A DNA stretch of 64,000 nucleotides from JAAFIW01 sp031414805 (GTDB lineage Bacteria > Pseudomonadota > Gammaproteobacteria > Burkholderiales > Burkholderiaceae_C): assembly GCA_031414805.1 (NCBI GenBank), contig JANOQJ010000005.1, positions 54,500 to 118,499 of the forward strand, read 5' to 3'. The notes under the pieces are model-generated. The model was not told the DNA's origin, searched no databases, and saw only the letters and a list, made by a program, of their open reading frames with translations. The position numbers and the translations under genes were made by a program. Position 1 is the first letter of the stretch; the number at the start of each line of letters is the position of its first letter. This document shows positions 8,445 through 16,487 of this stretch, piece by piece.

Positions 8445-9560
8445 ATGTTGCCTCCCTCAACTGACCTTATTCCGCCGGGCAGCGGCAGCGCTGCGCTGGA
8501 CGCGCAGGCGCAGAGCCTGCTGAACGCGCACAACCTGGCCTTTGGCAGCGCGTTAACACTCATCGTGCAACCGCCGTTCACCAACGGCCTGCTCGCCACC
8601 CTGCCCGAAGACCAGGCCCTGGCCGCACGGCACGCAACGATTTTCAAGAATGGCTGGGGAATGGGGGTGGCCACCACCTTCATCACCTCGCTGACCGCCA
8701 TCAGCCTGTTTACCCAGAGTCTTTTCAGCGGTGATTTAAAGCGCATCGCGCAGCAGCTGGACAGCGTGAGCCCACAAGACCCCAGCTACCCCGGGCTGCT
8801 AACCGACTTTCGCCAGATCCTGGCGGCCATCGTGGCCACCTGCTGCGACACCGACCCCGACTCAGGCAGCATGTTGCTGAGCATGCAGCAGATGATCACC
8901 AACCTGACCGGTTTGGCATCACAAATCGACGACGACGACACCCGCATTCACACCGCTTTGGGCGAGGTAAACAACTCGCAGGTCATCATCGGTCTGGAAG
9001 CTCAGCAGCGCACGCTGCAGGACCAGTTGGCCGATGTGAACCAGCAAATCTCGCAGGGCGCCACCACCACCATCGCGTCCGACATCGCCTTCGGCTTTTC
9101 ATTCGCCACACCATTTACCGATGGCGGCGTGACACCCGGCGCGGTGGCCGGTGCGGTATTGAGCGTGGTGGGCGAGGCTGATGCCATCAAGCAGTTTGAA
9201 GAACAAACCCAGGCACTAACCGACCAGCAAGACCAGCTGAGCGAGCAAATTTTCAACCTGGCCAACACGATCGCCAGCGACAAGGCCGACGCCATGACCT
9301 TGACACTCGTCGCTGCACAAATGGGCGTGTTCAACACCCAGATCAAAAGCCTGCTGGCCGAATGCGAAGGCATCCTCGCGCAAATGGAGCAATGGAAAGA
9401 ATCGCTGGACCTGCTGTCCGACCTCTCCAGCCCGCCGTCTGCCAACTACTACACCTACCAGGTCACAGCAGCCAGCAGCTACTGGGCAGACCTGCAAGCG
9501 CAGCTGCAGCGTTATGCGGCCATCATGGCGCAGAGTGTGAGCAATACGTCGGGGGTTTGA
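8445..9560 (+). CDS. Alpha-helical pore-forming toxin component 3
   Basis: This 371-residue helical protein has no signal peptide. It starts 32 bases after component 2, with AGGAA before the ATG. A hydrophobic stretch lies at about 71-95 (GMGVATTFITSLTAISLF). A second, hairpin-like block at about 207-246 (ATTTIASDIAFGFSFATPF then GVTPGAVAGAVLSVVGEAD) is framed by heptad-rich helices (LEAQQRTLQDQLADVNQQ and FEEQTQALTDQQDQLSEQ). This matches the HBL-type layout of helix, beta or hydrophobic tongue, helix. It closes the operon; a GC-rich palindrome about 100 bases downstream may end transcription. Confidence 0.65.
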   Translation: MLPPSTDLIPPGSGSAALDAQAQSLLNAHNLAFGSALTLIVQPPFTNGLLATLPEDQALAARHATIFKNGWGMGVATTFITSLTAISLFTQSLFSGDLKRIAQQLDSVSPQDPSYPGLLTDFRQILAAIVATCCDTDPDSGSMLLSMQQMITNLTGLASQIDDDDTRIHTALGEVNNSQVIIGLEAQQRTLQDQLADVNQQISQGATTTIASDIAFGFSFATPFTDGGVTPGAVAGAVLSVVGEADAIKQFEEQTQALTDQQDQLSEQIFNLANTIASDKADAMTLTLVAAQMGVFNTQIKSLLAECEGILAQMEQWKESLDLLSDLSSPPSANYYTYQVTAASSYWADLQAQLQRYAAIMAQSVSNTSGV

Positions 9561-9661
9561 CGGCCGAGTTTGGAACGATTGGGCGGGCGACTTGCCGCGC
9601 GGGGAAGCAGATCAAACGCCTTCCAGTGGCATGGGCAGTCTTTCAGAACAGCGGGTTTTTC

Positions 9662-9780
9662 TCCCTCTCCCTCTCCCTTGGGGAGAGGGAGAGGGGTGAG
9701 GGTGTAGCACGATACAAAAAATTTGTACAACACCAAGGCCCTCACCCCTGCCCTCTCCCGCAAGCGGGAGAGGGAGAGAA
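9662..9780. repeat. Repeat C: GGGAGAGGG palindrome pair
   Basis: Two hairpins facing each other: CCCTCTCCC with GGGAGAGGG, then about 60 bases later CCCTCACCCCTGCCCTCTCC with GCGGGAGAGGGAGAG. The same bipartite unit is at 47594-47704, where it lies inside a reading frame. Confidence 0.8.
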
Positions 9781-9870
9781 AGCAAATCCCTCTTGTAACC
9801 TTGAACGGTGGCGGGAATGAGCAAAGCTCGCACGAGAGCCGAGTTCGCCAGATGCTTGGTCAAATCGCCT

Positions 9871-9919
9871 TCCAGCCCTTGTCGATCCTGCTCAAGCAGC
9901 TATACAAGCTATAGCAACC
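9871..9919 (+). repeat. Repeat A copy 5 (plus orientation)
   Basis: Contains AGCCCTTGTCGATCC and then TGCTCAAGCAGCTATAC and ATAGCAACC. Confidence 0.85.
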
Positions 9920-10012
9920 TCATAGATCGTTCACTTTCCGCTACGCACCAACTGACCAGATTGAGTGGTCGCACGTTCGGTCAAAAGACGTGAGTTGCAA
10001 AGACTTTGGCGG

Positions 10013-10522
10013 TCATTGACTGGCATCCTGATCGATCAACTTCTCTCTTCTTTCGTGCGCCGCTTCCACACCCTCCTGAATCCGCTTGGCGCGCGTCTGC
10101 GGTTTGGCCGCATCGTCGATCCGGCGAATGATGAAATTCTGTTTGCCAGGCGGGAGGGACTGGAAGGCTTGCGCCACACCTTCGGCCATCAGCGCGCGCA
10201 TCAGATCATCGGGAATCGCCACGTCTGCACGATCCAGCACCGTGATTTGCACACGAATGCGGTCACCCGTCTTGGTGTTCGTCTCCGCTCGAACCTTCGC
10301 CTTGATGCGAATGAAGTGCCGCCCGCCGCCGACGGGAAAGAGACTCACCTGAAAAGGCTCCGAGTTGTTCACTTTCGCCATGACCAAGACAGGGCCCTTG
10401 GTTCCCAAAGCCTCGGTGATCTTCGCAGGCACAGCAACGGCGCAATAGTCCATTCCTTCGGCCCAGTTCTCCAAGGCTGCGTGAAATGAGAGTTTTAAGC
10501 CTGCGGCGGGGGAAGTGGTCAT
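10013..10522 (-). CDS. DUF1905 and OmdA-type (YdeI-like) protein
   Basis: This 169-residue cytosolic protein combines an N-terminal DUF1905 beta-barrel (about 10-95: FHAALENWAEGMDYCAVAVP, then VNNSEPFQVSLFPVGGGRHF) with a C-terminal tail of the YdeI/OmpD-associated type (about 100-165: VPDDL-like start, FQSLPPGKQNFIIRRIDDA, KPQTRAKRIQ). Some members are linked to bacteriocin protection, but the biochemical role is not known. The ATG at 10522 is the first in frame. It stands alone and converges on the toxin operon. Confidence 0.75.
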   Translation of the reverse strand: MTTSPAAGLKLSFHAALENWAEGMDYCAVAVPAKITEALGTKGPVLVMAKVNNSEPFQVSLFPVGGGRHFIRIKAKVRAETNTKTGDRIRVQITVLDRADVAIPDDLMRALMAEGVAQAFQSLPPGKQNFIIRRIDDAAKPQTRAKRIQEGVEAAHERREKLIDQDASQ

Positions 10523-10604
10523 GGGTTGACGTGCGACGAGGCTTGTTGGTGCTGCGGGGATGACGGCGTTGACTTGTTGATACGGCCCGAAAAGTATTAC
10601 GTTT

Positions 10605-10692
10605 CCCGTTCGGGCTGAGGTGGCTGTTACGACCCGTCCTGAGATATTGAAGGAAGCCCTCGCGAGCCCTTCGATACATCAGGGCGAACGGT
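10605..10692. repeat. Repeat D copy 1
   Basis: A long imperfect palindrome. The right end reads CCCTTCGATACATCAGGGCG then AACGG, mirrored by CCGTTCGGGCTGAGG at the left. The centre is CTCGCGAG. Related copies are at 31951 and 63903. Confidence 0.7.
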
Positions 10693-10773
10693 TAACACTA
10701 CATCGGGCCTTATCAATAACCTCAGTAAGACGGCAATCTGATCATTCGTAGGACGTACGCAAACAACCCATTT

Positions 10774-10875
10774 CCCGTCATTCCCGCGCAGGCGGGAATC
10801 CACCGCAGAGAACTGTAAATGCCGTTGACCTCGCCGTCCGCGCGCCTGGATCCCGGCTGCGCGGGGATGACGGGA
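10774..10875. repeat. Repeat B copy 1: bipartite GTCATTCCCGC palindrome
   Basis: Left half CGTCATTCCCGCGCAGGCGG and right half ending GCGCGGGGATGACGGG form a long inverted repeat about 100 bases across. Each half has its own small hairpin. Confidence 0.85.
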
Positions 10876-11096
10876 AAAGCGGTTTACCGATGTACGCTGA
10901 ATCCCTGCCCGCGTGCAACGTTTCCCAGCGAAACACCCAACCCGGGGTAGCGAGAACTATGGCAAAACTGGCCAACGCTGCAATGGTTCAATCCAAAGAA
11001 GTAAATGGTAACGAGTCAGACCACCGCGGCGTGTCTTGCCCCTTACCGCCTTTGGGGGAAGGGGTTGAGCCCATGCAGCCGAGTTATGAATTATGA

Positions 11097-11157
11097 ACCA
11101 AACAGGCCACCAGCCCTTATAAAACCTGCTTAAGCAGCTATCAAACACATAGCAACC
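11097..11157 (+). repeat. Repeat A copy 6 (plus orientation)
   Basis: A long copy: ACCAAACAGGCCACCAGCCC at the left, then CTGCTTAAGCAGCTAT and ATAGCAACC. It abuts the rmuC stop codon. Confidence 0.85.
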
Positions 11158-12552
11158 TCAAGGCAAATCCTCCTCCAGCGGCAGCGCCGCCTGCGCCTCG
11201 GGCAGGGCCTGCACATCGCGCAGGGCTTTGCTCATGACGCGGGTGCGGACGTCGGCGCTGTCCAGGGTGGTGAGGACGGATTCGGTTTGTTGGCGGACTT
11301 TGGCTAGTACGTCGCCGAATTCGCCGAATTCGCTTTTGACGGTGGCCAGCACTTGCCAGACTTCGCTGCTGCGCTTTTCCAGGGCCAGGGTTCTGAAGCC
11401 CATTTGCAGGCTGCTCAAAATGGCCAGCAGGGTGGTGGGCCCCGCCAGGGTGATGCGGTGTTCGCGTTGCAGGGCTTCCATGAGGCCGGGGCGGCGCAAT
11501 ACCTCCGCATACAGGCCTTCGCTGGGCAAAAACAGGATGGCGAAGTCGGTGGTGAAGGGGGGCTGGATGTATTTGGTGCTGATGGATTTGGCCTCCAGGC
11601 GCACGCGAGCTTCCAGCGCGCGGCCGGCAATCTGCGCGCCGTCGGCGTCGGCGCGGCTTTGGGCGTCTAGCAGGCGCTCGTAGTCGTCGTTGGGGAATTT
11701 CGCGTCGATGGGCAGCCACAGCGGGGTGCCGTCGTGGGCCTGGCCGGGCAGCTTGATGGCGAAATCGACCGCTTCGCGGGAGCCGGGGCGGGTGGGCATT
11801 TTGGCGGCGTATTGCTCGGGGGCAAAGACCTGCTCGAGCAGGCTGGCCAGTTGCGCTTCGCCAAACATGCCGCGGGTTTTCACGTTGGTCAGCAGGTGCT
11901 TCAAATCGCCCACGCCTTGGGCCAGGGTTTGCATTTCGCCCAGGCCTTTGTGTACCTGCTCCAGGCGCTGGGCCACCTGGGCAAAGCTTTCGGACAGGCG
12001 CGATTGCAGGGTGGACTGCAGTTTTTCGTCGACTGTCTTGCGCATTTCATCGAGCTTGGCGCTGTTGGTTTGCTGCATGTTTTGCAGCTGCGTCTCCAGC
12101 GTGGCCCGCACCTCGCTGATACGCCGGGCGTTGGTTTCGCTCAAGACGTTGAGCGAATCGGCCAGGGTTTTTTGCAGGCCGGCCAGTTGCAGGGCGAATG
12201 CGTCGAGCTGGGCGTTTTGCGTGCGGGTGGCTTCGCCGCTTTGGGTTTGCAGGGCTTGCTGGAAGGCGGTGAAGGTGTGTTTGAGAGCCTGCTCGGAGGT
12301 GGCCAGTGACTGGGCGGTGGCTTGCTGTGCTGAATTGAGGGTTTGCGCCAGCTCCTGGCGGCCCCGGCTGGCGGTGCTGGCGATATCGCTGCGCAGCTCG
12401 CGCTCCAGCCGTTCCGTGGTGGCTGTGAGCGCCGCCAACACCTCGGCCTTGCCCGCGTCGGCCGGACGGCGCAGCAGCCACACCAGCGCCAGCAAGATAC
12501 ACAACAGCAGCAGCGTGGCTGCAAGGCCCAGGATCACCAACCAGTCACTCAT
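11158..12552 (-). CDS. rmuC: DNA recombination protein RmuC
   Basis: This 464-residue protein has an N-terminal membrane anchor (about 4-27), a long coiled-coil region rich in Gln/Glu/Ala (about 40-220), and the RmuC nuclease-like core with WLPIDAKFPNDDYERLLDAQ near 275 and the KYIQPPFTTDFAILFLPSEG segment near 330. RmuC limits inversions at short inverted repeats, of which this window has many. The start codon is three bases after the stop of the upstream dehydrogenase gene, so the two form one transcript. Confidence 0.92.
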   Translation of the reverse strand: MSDWLVILGLAATLLLLCILLALVWLLRRPADAGKAEVLAALTATTERLERELRSDIASTASRGRQELAQTLNSAQQATAQSLATSEQALKHTFTAFQQALQTQSGEATRTQNAQLDAFALQLAGLQKTLADSLNVLSETNARRISEVRATLETQLQNMQQTNSAKLDEMRKTVDEKLQSTLQSRLSESFAQVAQRLEQVHKGLGEMQTLAQGVGDLKHLLTNVKTRGMFGEAQLASLLEQVFAPEQYAAKMPTRPGSREAVDFAIKLPGQAHDGTPLWLPIDAKFPNDDYERLLDAQSRADADGAQIAGRALEARVRLEAKSISTKYIQPPFTTDFAILFLPSEGLYAEVLRRPGLMEALQREHRITLAGPTTLLAILSSLQMGFRTLALEKRSSEVWQVLATVKSEFGEFGDVLAKVRQQTESVLTTLDSADVRTRVMSKALRDVQALPEAQAALPLEEDLP

Positions 12553-12555
12553 GCC

Positions 12556-13575
12556 TTACGCCGAGGGCAGCACCTGCGGGTTGGATCGGTCCAACACCTG
12601 GGCGTTGATGGGCGTGGGTGGCCGCTGGCCGGTGAAAAACGCAATCAGGTTGTCAGCGGCCAGGTTGGCCATGGCCATGCGGGTGGGCACGGTGGCGCTG
12701 CCAACGTGGGGTGTGAGCACCACGCGGGTTTGTGCCAGCAGGCGGGGGTTCACCGTGGGCTCGCCTTCAAACACATCGAGGCCCGCCCCCATTAAACCGC
12801 CCCGCTCCAGCGCATCGGCCAGTGCGTTTTCATCAATCAAACCGCCCCGGCCAATGTTCACCAAGGTGGCGGTGGGTTTCATCAGCGCGATCTCTGCTGC
12901 ACCCACCGTGTGGTGTACGGCGGCGCTGTAAGGCAGCACCAGCACCACGTGGTCAGCCTGCTGAAACAGCTCGGTTTTGCTGACGTAGCGTGCCTTGATC
13001 GGGGCTTCATCTTGGGCGCTCAGGCGGCTGCGATTGTGATAAATCACGTTCATGCCAAAGCCCAAGACACCCCGCCGGGCAATGGCCTGACCAATGCGGC
13101 CCATGCCCAAAATACCCAAGGTGCTGCCGTGCACGTCGCTGCCGCACAGCAGGTCGTATTTGAATTTTTTCCATTCGCCGCGCCGCAAAAATGCCTCGCT
13201 CTCGCTCATGCGGCGGGCGGTAGCCATGAGCAGGGCAAACGCCATATCGGCGGTGGTGTCGGTCAGCACATCGGGCGTGTTGGTGCAGACCACGCCGGCG
13301 GCGGTGCAGGCGTCCACATCAAAGTTGTTGTAACCCACAGCCACGTTGGCGGCGATTTTCAGCTCGGGGCAGGCGGCGAGCAGTTCGGCGTCAATGCGCT
13401 CGCTGCCGCCGGTGCACACACCCTGCTTGCCCTGCAGATGGGCCAGCAACTGCTCACGGGAAAAAATCACGTCGTCCTGGTTGGACTGCAGGTCGAAGTG
13501 CAGCGCGAGTTTGTCGAGCACTTCGGGGAAGGTGGCGCGGGCGACGAGGAGTTTTGGTTTTAGTGTGTTTTGCAT
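12556..13575 (-). CDS. D-2-hydroxyacid dehydrogenase (glyoxylate/hydroxypyruvate or 2-ketogluconate reductase type)
   Basis: This 339-residue NAD(P)-dependent enzyme of the D-isomer 2-hydroxyacid dehydrogenase family reduces a 2-oxo acid to the D-hydroxy acid. The nucleotide fold is GILGMGRIGQAIARR (about 155-170). The catalytic trio is visible as Arg in NIGRGGLIDENAL, Glu in DVFEGEP and His in LTPHVGSATVPTR. The ANVAVGYNNFDV substrate loop is near 85. GhrB and 2-ketogluconate reductases look alike, so the substrate is open. It is followed closely by rmuC. Confidence 0.88.
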   Translation of the reverse strand: MQNTLKPKLLVARATFPEVLDKLALHFDLQSNQDDVIFSREQLLAHLQGKQGVCTGGSERIDAELLAACPELKIAANVAVGYNNFDVDACTAAGVVCTNTPDVLTDTTADMAFALLMATARRMSESEAFLRRGEWKKFKYDLLCGSDVHGSTLGILGMGRIGQAIARRGVLGFGMNVIYHNRSRLSAQDEAPIKARYVSKTELFQQADHVVLVLPYSAAVHHTVGAAEIALMKPTATLVNIGRGGLIDENALADALERGGLMGAGLDVFEGEPTVNPRLLAQTRVVLTPHVGSATVPTRMAMANLAADNLIAFFTGQRPPTPINAQVLDRSNPQVLPSA

Positions 13576-13588
13576 ATGAATTTAGCAC

Positions 13589-13636
13589 TTAGCCCTTGTG
13601 TTTATTGCTCAAGCAGCTATAAATTTTATAGTGAAA
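13589..13636 (+). repeat. Repeat A copy 7 (plus orientation)
   Basis: Contains TTAGCCCTTGTGTTTATTGC, the CTCAAGCAGCTAT core and TTTATAGTG. It lies upstream of the dehydrogenase start. Confidence 0.9.
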
Positions 13637-13813
13637 CAGATTGGCCCAAGGCATGAAAGTGGACATCAGCAATTCGCTGAATGAACCCAAATCAGCATCG
13701 TCAAATTTAGCGGGTTGTGAAACTGTATTGGTTGTATGGATGTCCCCACCACATGCCGAGTAAATCGCGCTACGCTGATTTTTTGTGCAGGCTCAAGGCC
13801 TTCCTTTTTACGG

Positions 13814-14110
13814 CTACAAACCTTTGTACCCAGACTCCCGCTGATGCCGCAGTGCCAGCACCAGGACGCGGTCAATTTGGGGCAGGAACCGATAAAGGGC
13901 CAGATACCCGGAACGCCCTCTTGAGATCACCAACTCCCGCTGCCCCAGTTGAACCTTGCGACCGATCTCGGGGTGCCGCACCAGAATCTCTATGGCCTCA
14001 AAAATCAGGGTGGCAGTTTCGTGCGCTGGGCGCGGATCGGTTTCCATCAAAAAGTCGCACAGTCTTTCCAGCTCCAACAACGCTTGCGCGCTGTAAACCA
14101 GCTCAGTCAT
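13814..14110 (-). CDS. RelE/ParE-family toxin
   Basis: This 98-residue protein is typical of ParE/RelE toxins: a helical hairpin (LVYSAQALLELERLCDFLME), then IEILVRHPEIGRKVQLGQRE, LVISRGRSGYLALYRFLP and a final beta strand with RVLVLALRHQRESGY. Such toxins hit DNA gyrase (ParE) or ribosome-bound mRNA (RelE); which applies here cannot be read. The ATG at 14110 lies one base after the stop of the antitoxin gene (TGACATG), so the pair is coupled. Confidence 0.85.
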   Translation of the reverse strand: MTELVYSAQALLELERLCDFLMETDPRPAHETATLIFEAIEILVRHPEIGRKVQLGQRELVISRGRSGYLALYRFLPQIDRVLVLALRHQRESGYKGL

Positions 14111-14111
14111 G

Positions 14112-14417
14112 TCAAGGACTACTGGGTCGGGTGGCATCCAGCGGCAACGCCGGCGGCCTGTCCGGCTTGCCACCGGTGACACGGCCCAGGATATAGGCCT
14201 TGACTTGAGCACCGCCATACACGGCATTGGAGCGCAAACTGTCCTGATGGGCTGCCTCGCCATCTGCATAAAACTGCTGGCGTGCCAGCGCGTCGTCCAT
14301 GGCAGATTGCAGGGTGTCCACCATCAGCGCATGGGCGCTCTTGCCCTCAAAAGCAGCCACCTGTGCAATCGTATTTTTCAACACCTCGGGTAACTTCAAC
14401 GACGTGGTGGCAGACAT
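14112..14417 (-). CDS. Ribbon-helix-helix-like antitoxin of the ParD/CopG type
   Basis: This 101-residue protein is placed as antitoxin by position: it directly precedes the RelE/ParE toxin gene. The N-terminus TTSLKLPEVLKNTIAQVAAF followed by EGKSAHALMVDTLQSAM is a ribbon-helix-helix DNA-binding pattern, which in such pairs represses the shared promoter. The C-terminal half (QVKAYILGRVTGGKPDRPPA) would wrap the toxin. The promoter should lie at 14418-14500, where no second gene is seen. Confidence 0.8.
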   Translation of the reverse strand: MSATTSLKLPEVLKNTIAQVAAFEGKSAHALMVDTLQSAMDDALARQQFYADGEAAHQDSLRSNAVYGGAQVKAYILGRVTGGKPDRPPALPLDATRPSSP

Positions 14418-14523
14418 GGCTCTCTCCAGTGGGTGACACTATGGTAACACCCACACAACTCAGCACATACGGCTTTTCCCAGACTGCTACTTCGCTCGGG
14501 CCCTTGTTAGATGATCAAAAAGA

Positions 14524-14973
14524 TCAAGTGGCGAGCAGCCATAAATCCAGCCCCTGCGACTCGAAGTTTTTGAAATCTTTGTCTAGCGTGAGCATGCGCA
14601 GGCCGCTTTGGATAGCAAACGCTGCGAGATACGCATCCATCCAGACTTTAGGGGAGGCCGTATCGAGTGTGGCAAGGGCGCGCCATTTGTCAAAAACGCC
14701 TGGAGGCTCGTCGCGCCAAACCACTTGGGGCAGGGCTTGCAGGGCGTCGAGTGCCTGCCAGACCGAGCGGTTGGTCTGCCCTAGCGCATCGTAGGTGCGC
14801 TGAACGGCGGGCGTGGATGCCAAGCGCATGAAGCTTTGCTCAGTGGCGCGACACCAGATGGCGGGGCGTGCGGGGGTGCATTGCACTAAAGCCTTCTGCG
14901 CCAATGGGTAAAAAATATGTTTAGGAAACGTGGCGGCGAGCCACACATTGGTATCAAACAGATATCCCGGCAC
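14524..14973 (-). CDS. PIN-domain ribonuclease toxin, VapC family
   Basis: This 149-residue protein begins VPGYLFDTNVWLAATF, the first acidic motif of PIN ribonucleases. Further acidic residues are at WMDAYLAAFA and LTLDKDFKNF, the last part of the fold. It likely cleaves RNA. I chose the GTG at 14973 because GAGG stands nine bases upstream and because the start overlaps the last 20 bases of the antitoxin gene. An in-frame ATG at 15000 is the alternative. Confidence 0.85.
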   Translation of the reverse strand: MPGYLFDTNVWLAATFPKHIFYPLAQKALVQCTPARPAIWCRATEQSFMRLASTPAVQRTYDALGQTNRSVWQALDALQALPQVVWRDEPPGVFDKWRALATLDTASPKVWMDAYLAAFAIQSGLRMLTLDKDFKNFESQGLDLWLLAT

Positions 14974-15259
14974 GTTGCATGTCCTCTTTGTAAAGCGCAT
15001 CTTGTTCAAGCCGAAGCAACTGCTCAAGGGTCATGTGTTGAGCAGGCGCGTTATCCCCACCACGGAATACCGGGAAACCGTTTTCATTAATTTGTATAGG
15101 TGAATCGGGCGTCAGAACGGGAGGGCGTTGGGGCGTTGCCAGCCCTAAACCTTGGCGCAGAAAATCGGTAGCCAGATCGCGCAGGGTGCGGCCTTGCATG
15201 AGGGCACGAAGCTTCATTTCGCGCACCAAGTCGTCGGGCAAATCGAGGGTGGTTTTCAT
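14954..15259 (-). CDS. Ribbon-helix-helix antitoxin, VapB-like
   Basis: This 101-residue protein starts MKTTLDLPDDLVREMKLRAL, a classic ribbon-helix-helix DNA-binding motif, followed by GRTLRDLATDFLRQGL. The C-terminal part has a PVFRGGDNAPAQHMTLEQLL stretch typical of tails that block the VapC active site. Its last 20 bases overlap the toxin start. The promoter and operator probably lie in 15260-15330. Confidence 0.85.
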   Translation of the reverse strand: MKTTLDLPDDLVREMKLRALMQGRTLRDLATDFLRQGLGLATPQRPPVLTPDSPIQINENGFPVFRGGDNAPAQHMTLEQLLRLEQDALYKEDMQRAGISV

Positions 15260-15445
15260 GCGAGCAAGTTTAACAGCTAGCTGGGTTGCCGTAAAGCTGG
15301 GCAATAAAAATGGTGAACGTCAGGCACTTATTAGCCCGCCAAGCATGCGCAAGATGTGACAGCCAAAACGACCGTTTCAGGCGTGGGTTTCAGCTTCTTT
15401 GCGGATGGTTCACGCTGGATCTTCCGACACACATTAAAATTGCTG

Positions 15446-15493
15446 CAGCCCTTGTATTTATTGCTCAAGCAGCTATTATTTTTATAGTAAAAC
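15446..15493 (+). repeat. Repeat A copy 8 (plus orientation)
   Basis: Contains GCAGCCCTTGTATTTATTGC, CTCAAGCAGCTATTA and TTATAGTAAAAC. Confidence 0.9.
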
Positions 15494-15617
15494 AGGTTCC
15501 ATCAACAAGCACGACCAAATGTGCACCGGACACCGCGGGGTAGCTGGTACCGATCACGTCCAGGTGTCGTACCGAATGGTTTGTATGCGCGCGACTTGCG
15601 GTCACGTTTATGGTGCC

Positions 15618-15783
15618 TAAGGAACCTCTGAATAACCTCCTGCGGTCTGCGATCAAACGGCCTTGGGCGCATCGCTGCGTTGCCTTCCTTGCCAATAGCC
15701 CGCTATTGGCTGCGAAAGGCGCCTTGCGCTGCATCCCAATCCGTTCGCCGCAGTTCCGCAGGAGGTTAATCAGAGGTTCCCTA
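15618..15783. mobile_element. MITE-like element copy 2 (about 166 bp)
   Basis: The best-preserved copy. Terminal inverted repeats of about 26 bases (GGAACCTCTGAATAACCTCC against the complement of GGAGGTTAATCAGAGGTTCC) enclose a body with a perfect internal palindrome, GCCAATAGC-CC-GCTATTGGC. There is no gene inside. It sits nine bases before the ATG of the small membrane protein. Confidence 0.8.
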
Positions 15784-15792
15784 ACGGGACAG

Positions 15793-16167
15793 ATGTATTT
15801 CAACGAAAGTGCCCGAAGCGCCAAGGTGGTGCACTTGGAATTTCATATTAGACAACCGTTGCCTATAACACCAACTCTGCGCTTCGCTGGAACGGCACTG
15901 GCGGCACTGCTCGTCTGGTTAGCAGCTGACCTTGTCCGCGTTTCTTTGGGTTCAGTCGCCGGGCGTAGCGCTGTATTCGACTACGCCTTCTTCCCGGCCG
16001 TTTATGCGGGGTTTCTCTGGGCAACTTTGCCGCTCTTCCCTCACCTGACGGCTGGTAGCCGTTGGTTTTTGCGCGCATGGGCTGCTCTGGGCGCGTTTGT
16101 TACGTGGATCTGGCCTGCAGCAGTTGTGGTTTTCTATTTCCATCATTGGATCGGCGGGACAAAATGA
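15793..16167 (+). CDS. Small membrane protein of unknown function
   Basis: This 124-residue protein has three likely membrane helices: about 30-50 (FAGTALAALLVWLAADLVRV), 64-86 (FDYAFFPAVYAGFLWATLPL) and 92-117 (WFLRAWAALGAFVTWIWPAA). I do not recognise the family. The ATG at 15793 directly follows the MITE-like element, which may have brought or cut its promoter. The stop overlaps the next start as ATGA, so the two are co-translated. Confidence 0.6.
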   Translation: MYFNESARSAKVVHLEFHIRQPLPITPTLRFAGTALAALLVWLAADLVRVSLGSVAGRSAVFDYAFFPAVYAGFLWATLPLFPHLTAGSRWFLRAWAALGAFVTWIWPAAVVVFYFHHWIGGTK

Positions 16168-16475
16168 ATATCACCTCCGTTCGCCGATTCGCCATGGCGC
16201 TCGCTGCGGTCACGGAAGCGCCGCACCACCACTTTTCGTCGTTCAGGGTCGCGGGCAAGATCTTTGTGACCGTGCCGCCCGACGAAGAGCACATTCATGT
16301 GTTCATCCCGGAAGAGGCGAGGGAGCAAGCGCTGGCGATGTACCCGGAGTTCACGGAGAAATTGCTTTGGGGCAGCAAAGTGGTCGGTGTTCGCATCACC
16401 CTGCCGCTCGCTAACGCGACGGCCGTGAAATCGATGGTCAAAGCAGCTTGGCAAATCAAGGCACCGCGTGCGTGA
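16164..16475 (+). CDS. MmcQ/YjbR-family protein
   Basis: This 103-residue protein has the MmcQ/YjbR DNA-binding-fold pattern: an N-terminal helix (VRRFAMALAAVTEAPHHHFS), the strand pair FRVAGKIFVTVPPDEEHIHV, and a C-terminal helical part (EFTEKLLWGSKVVGVRITLP then MVKAAWQIKAP). The biochemical role is not settled for the family. It starts inside the stop codon of the small membrane protein gene and ends 12 bases before the convergent antiporter gene. Confidence 0.75.
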   Translation: MNITSVRRFAMALAAVTEAPHHHFSSFRVAGKIFVTVPPDEEHIHVFIPEEAREQALAMYPEFTEKLLWGSKVVGVRITLPLANATAVKSMVKAAWQIKAPRA

Positions 16476-16487
16476 GCCGCTTCGGCT

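Larger units (their letters stand above)
9561..10012. other. Repeat-filled intergenic stretch
   Basis: Between the toxin operon and the convergent DUF1905 gene lie a GGGAGAGGG palindrome pair and a copy of repeat A. No protein-like frame is visible. Confidence 0.6.
10523..11157. other. Repeat-filled intergenic stretch
   Basis: These 635 bases hold one copy each of repeat families D, B and A and a partial GGGGGAAGG palindrome near 11050. No convincing gene is visible on either strand. Confidence 0.6.
15260..15792. other. Intergenic stretch with repeat A and a MITE-like element
   Basis: Holds repeat A copy 8 and the MITE-like element at 15618-15783. Nothing else looks like a gene. The open frame starting at 15610 merely reads through the element into the next gene. 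Confidence 0.6.
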
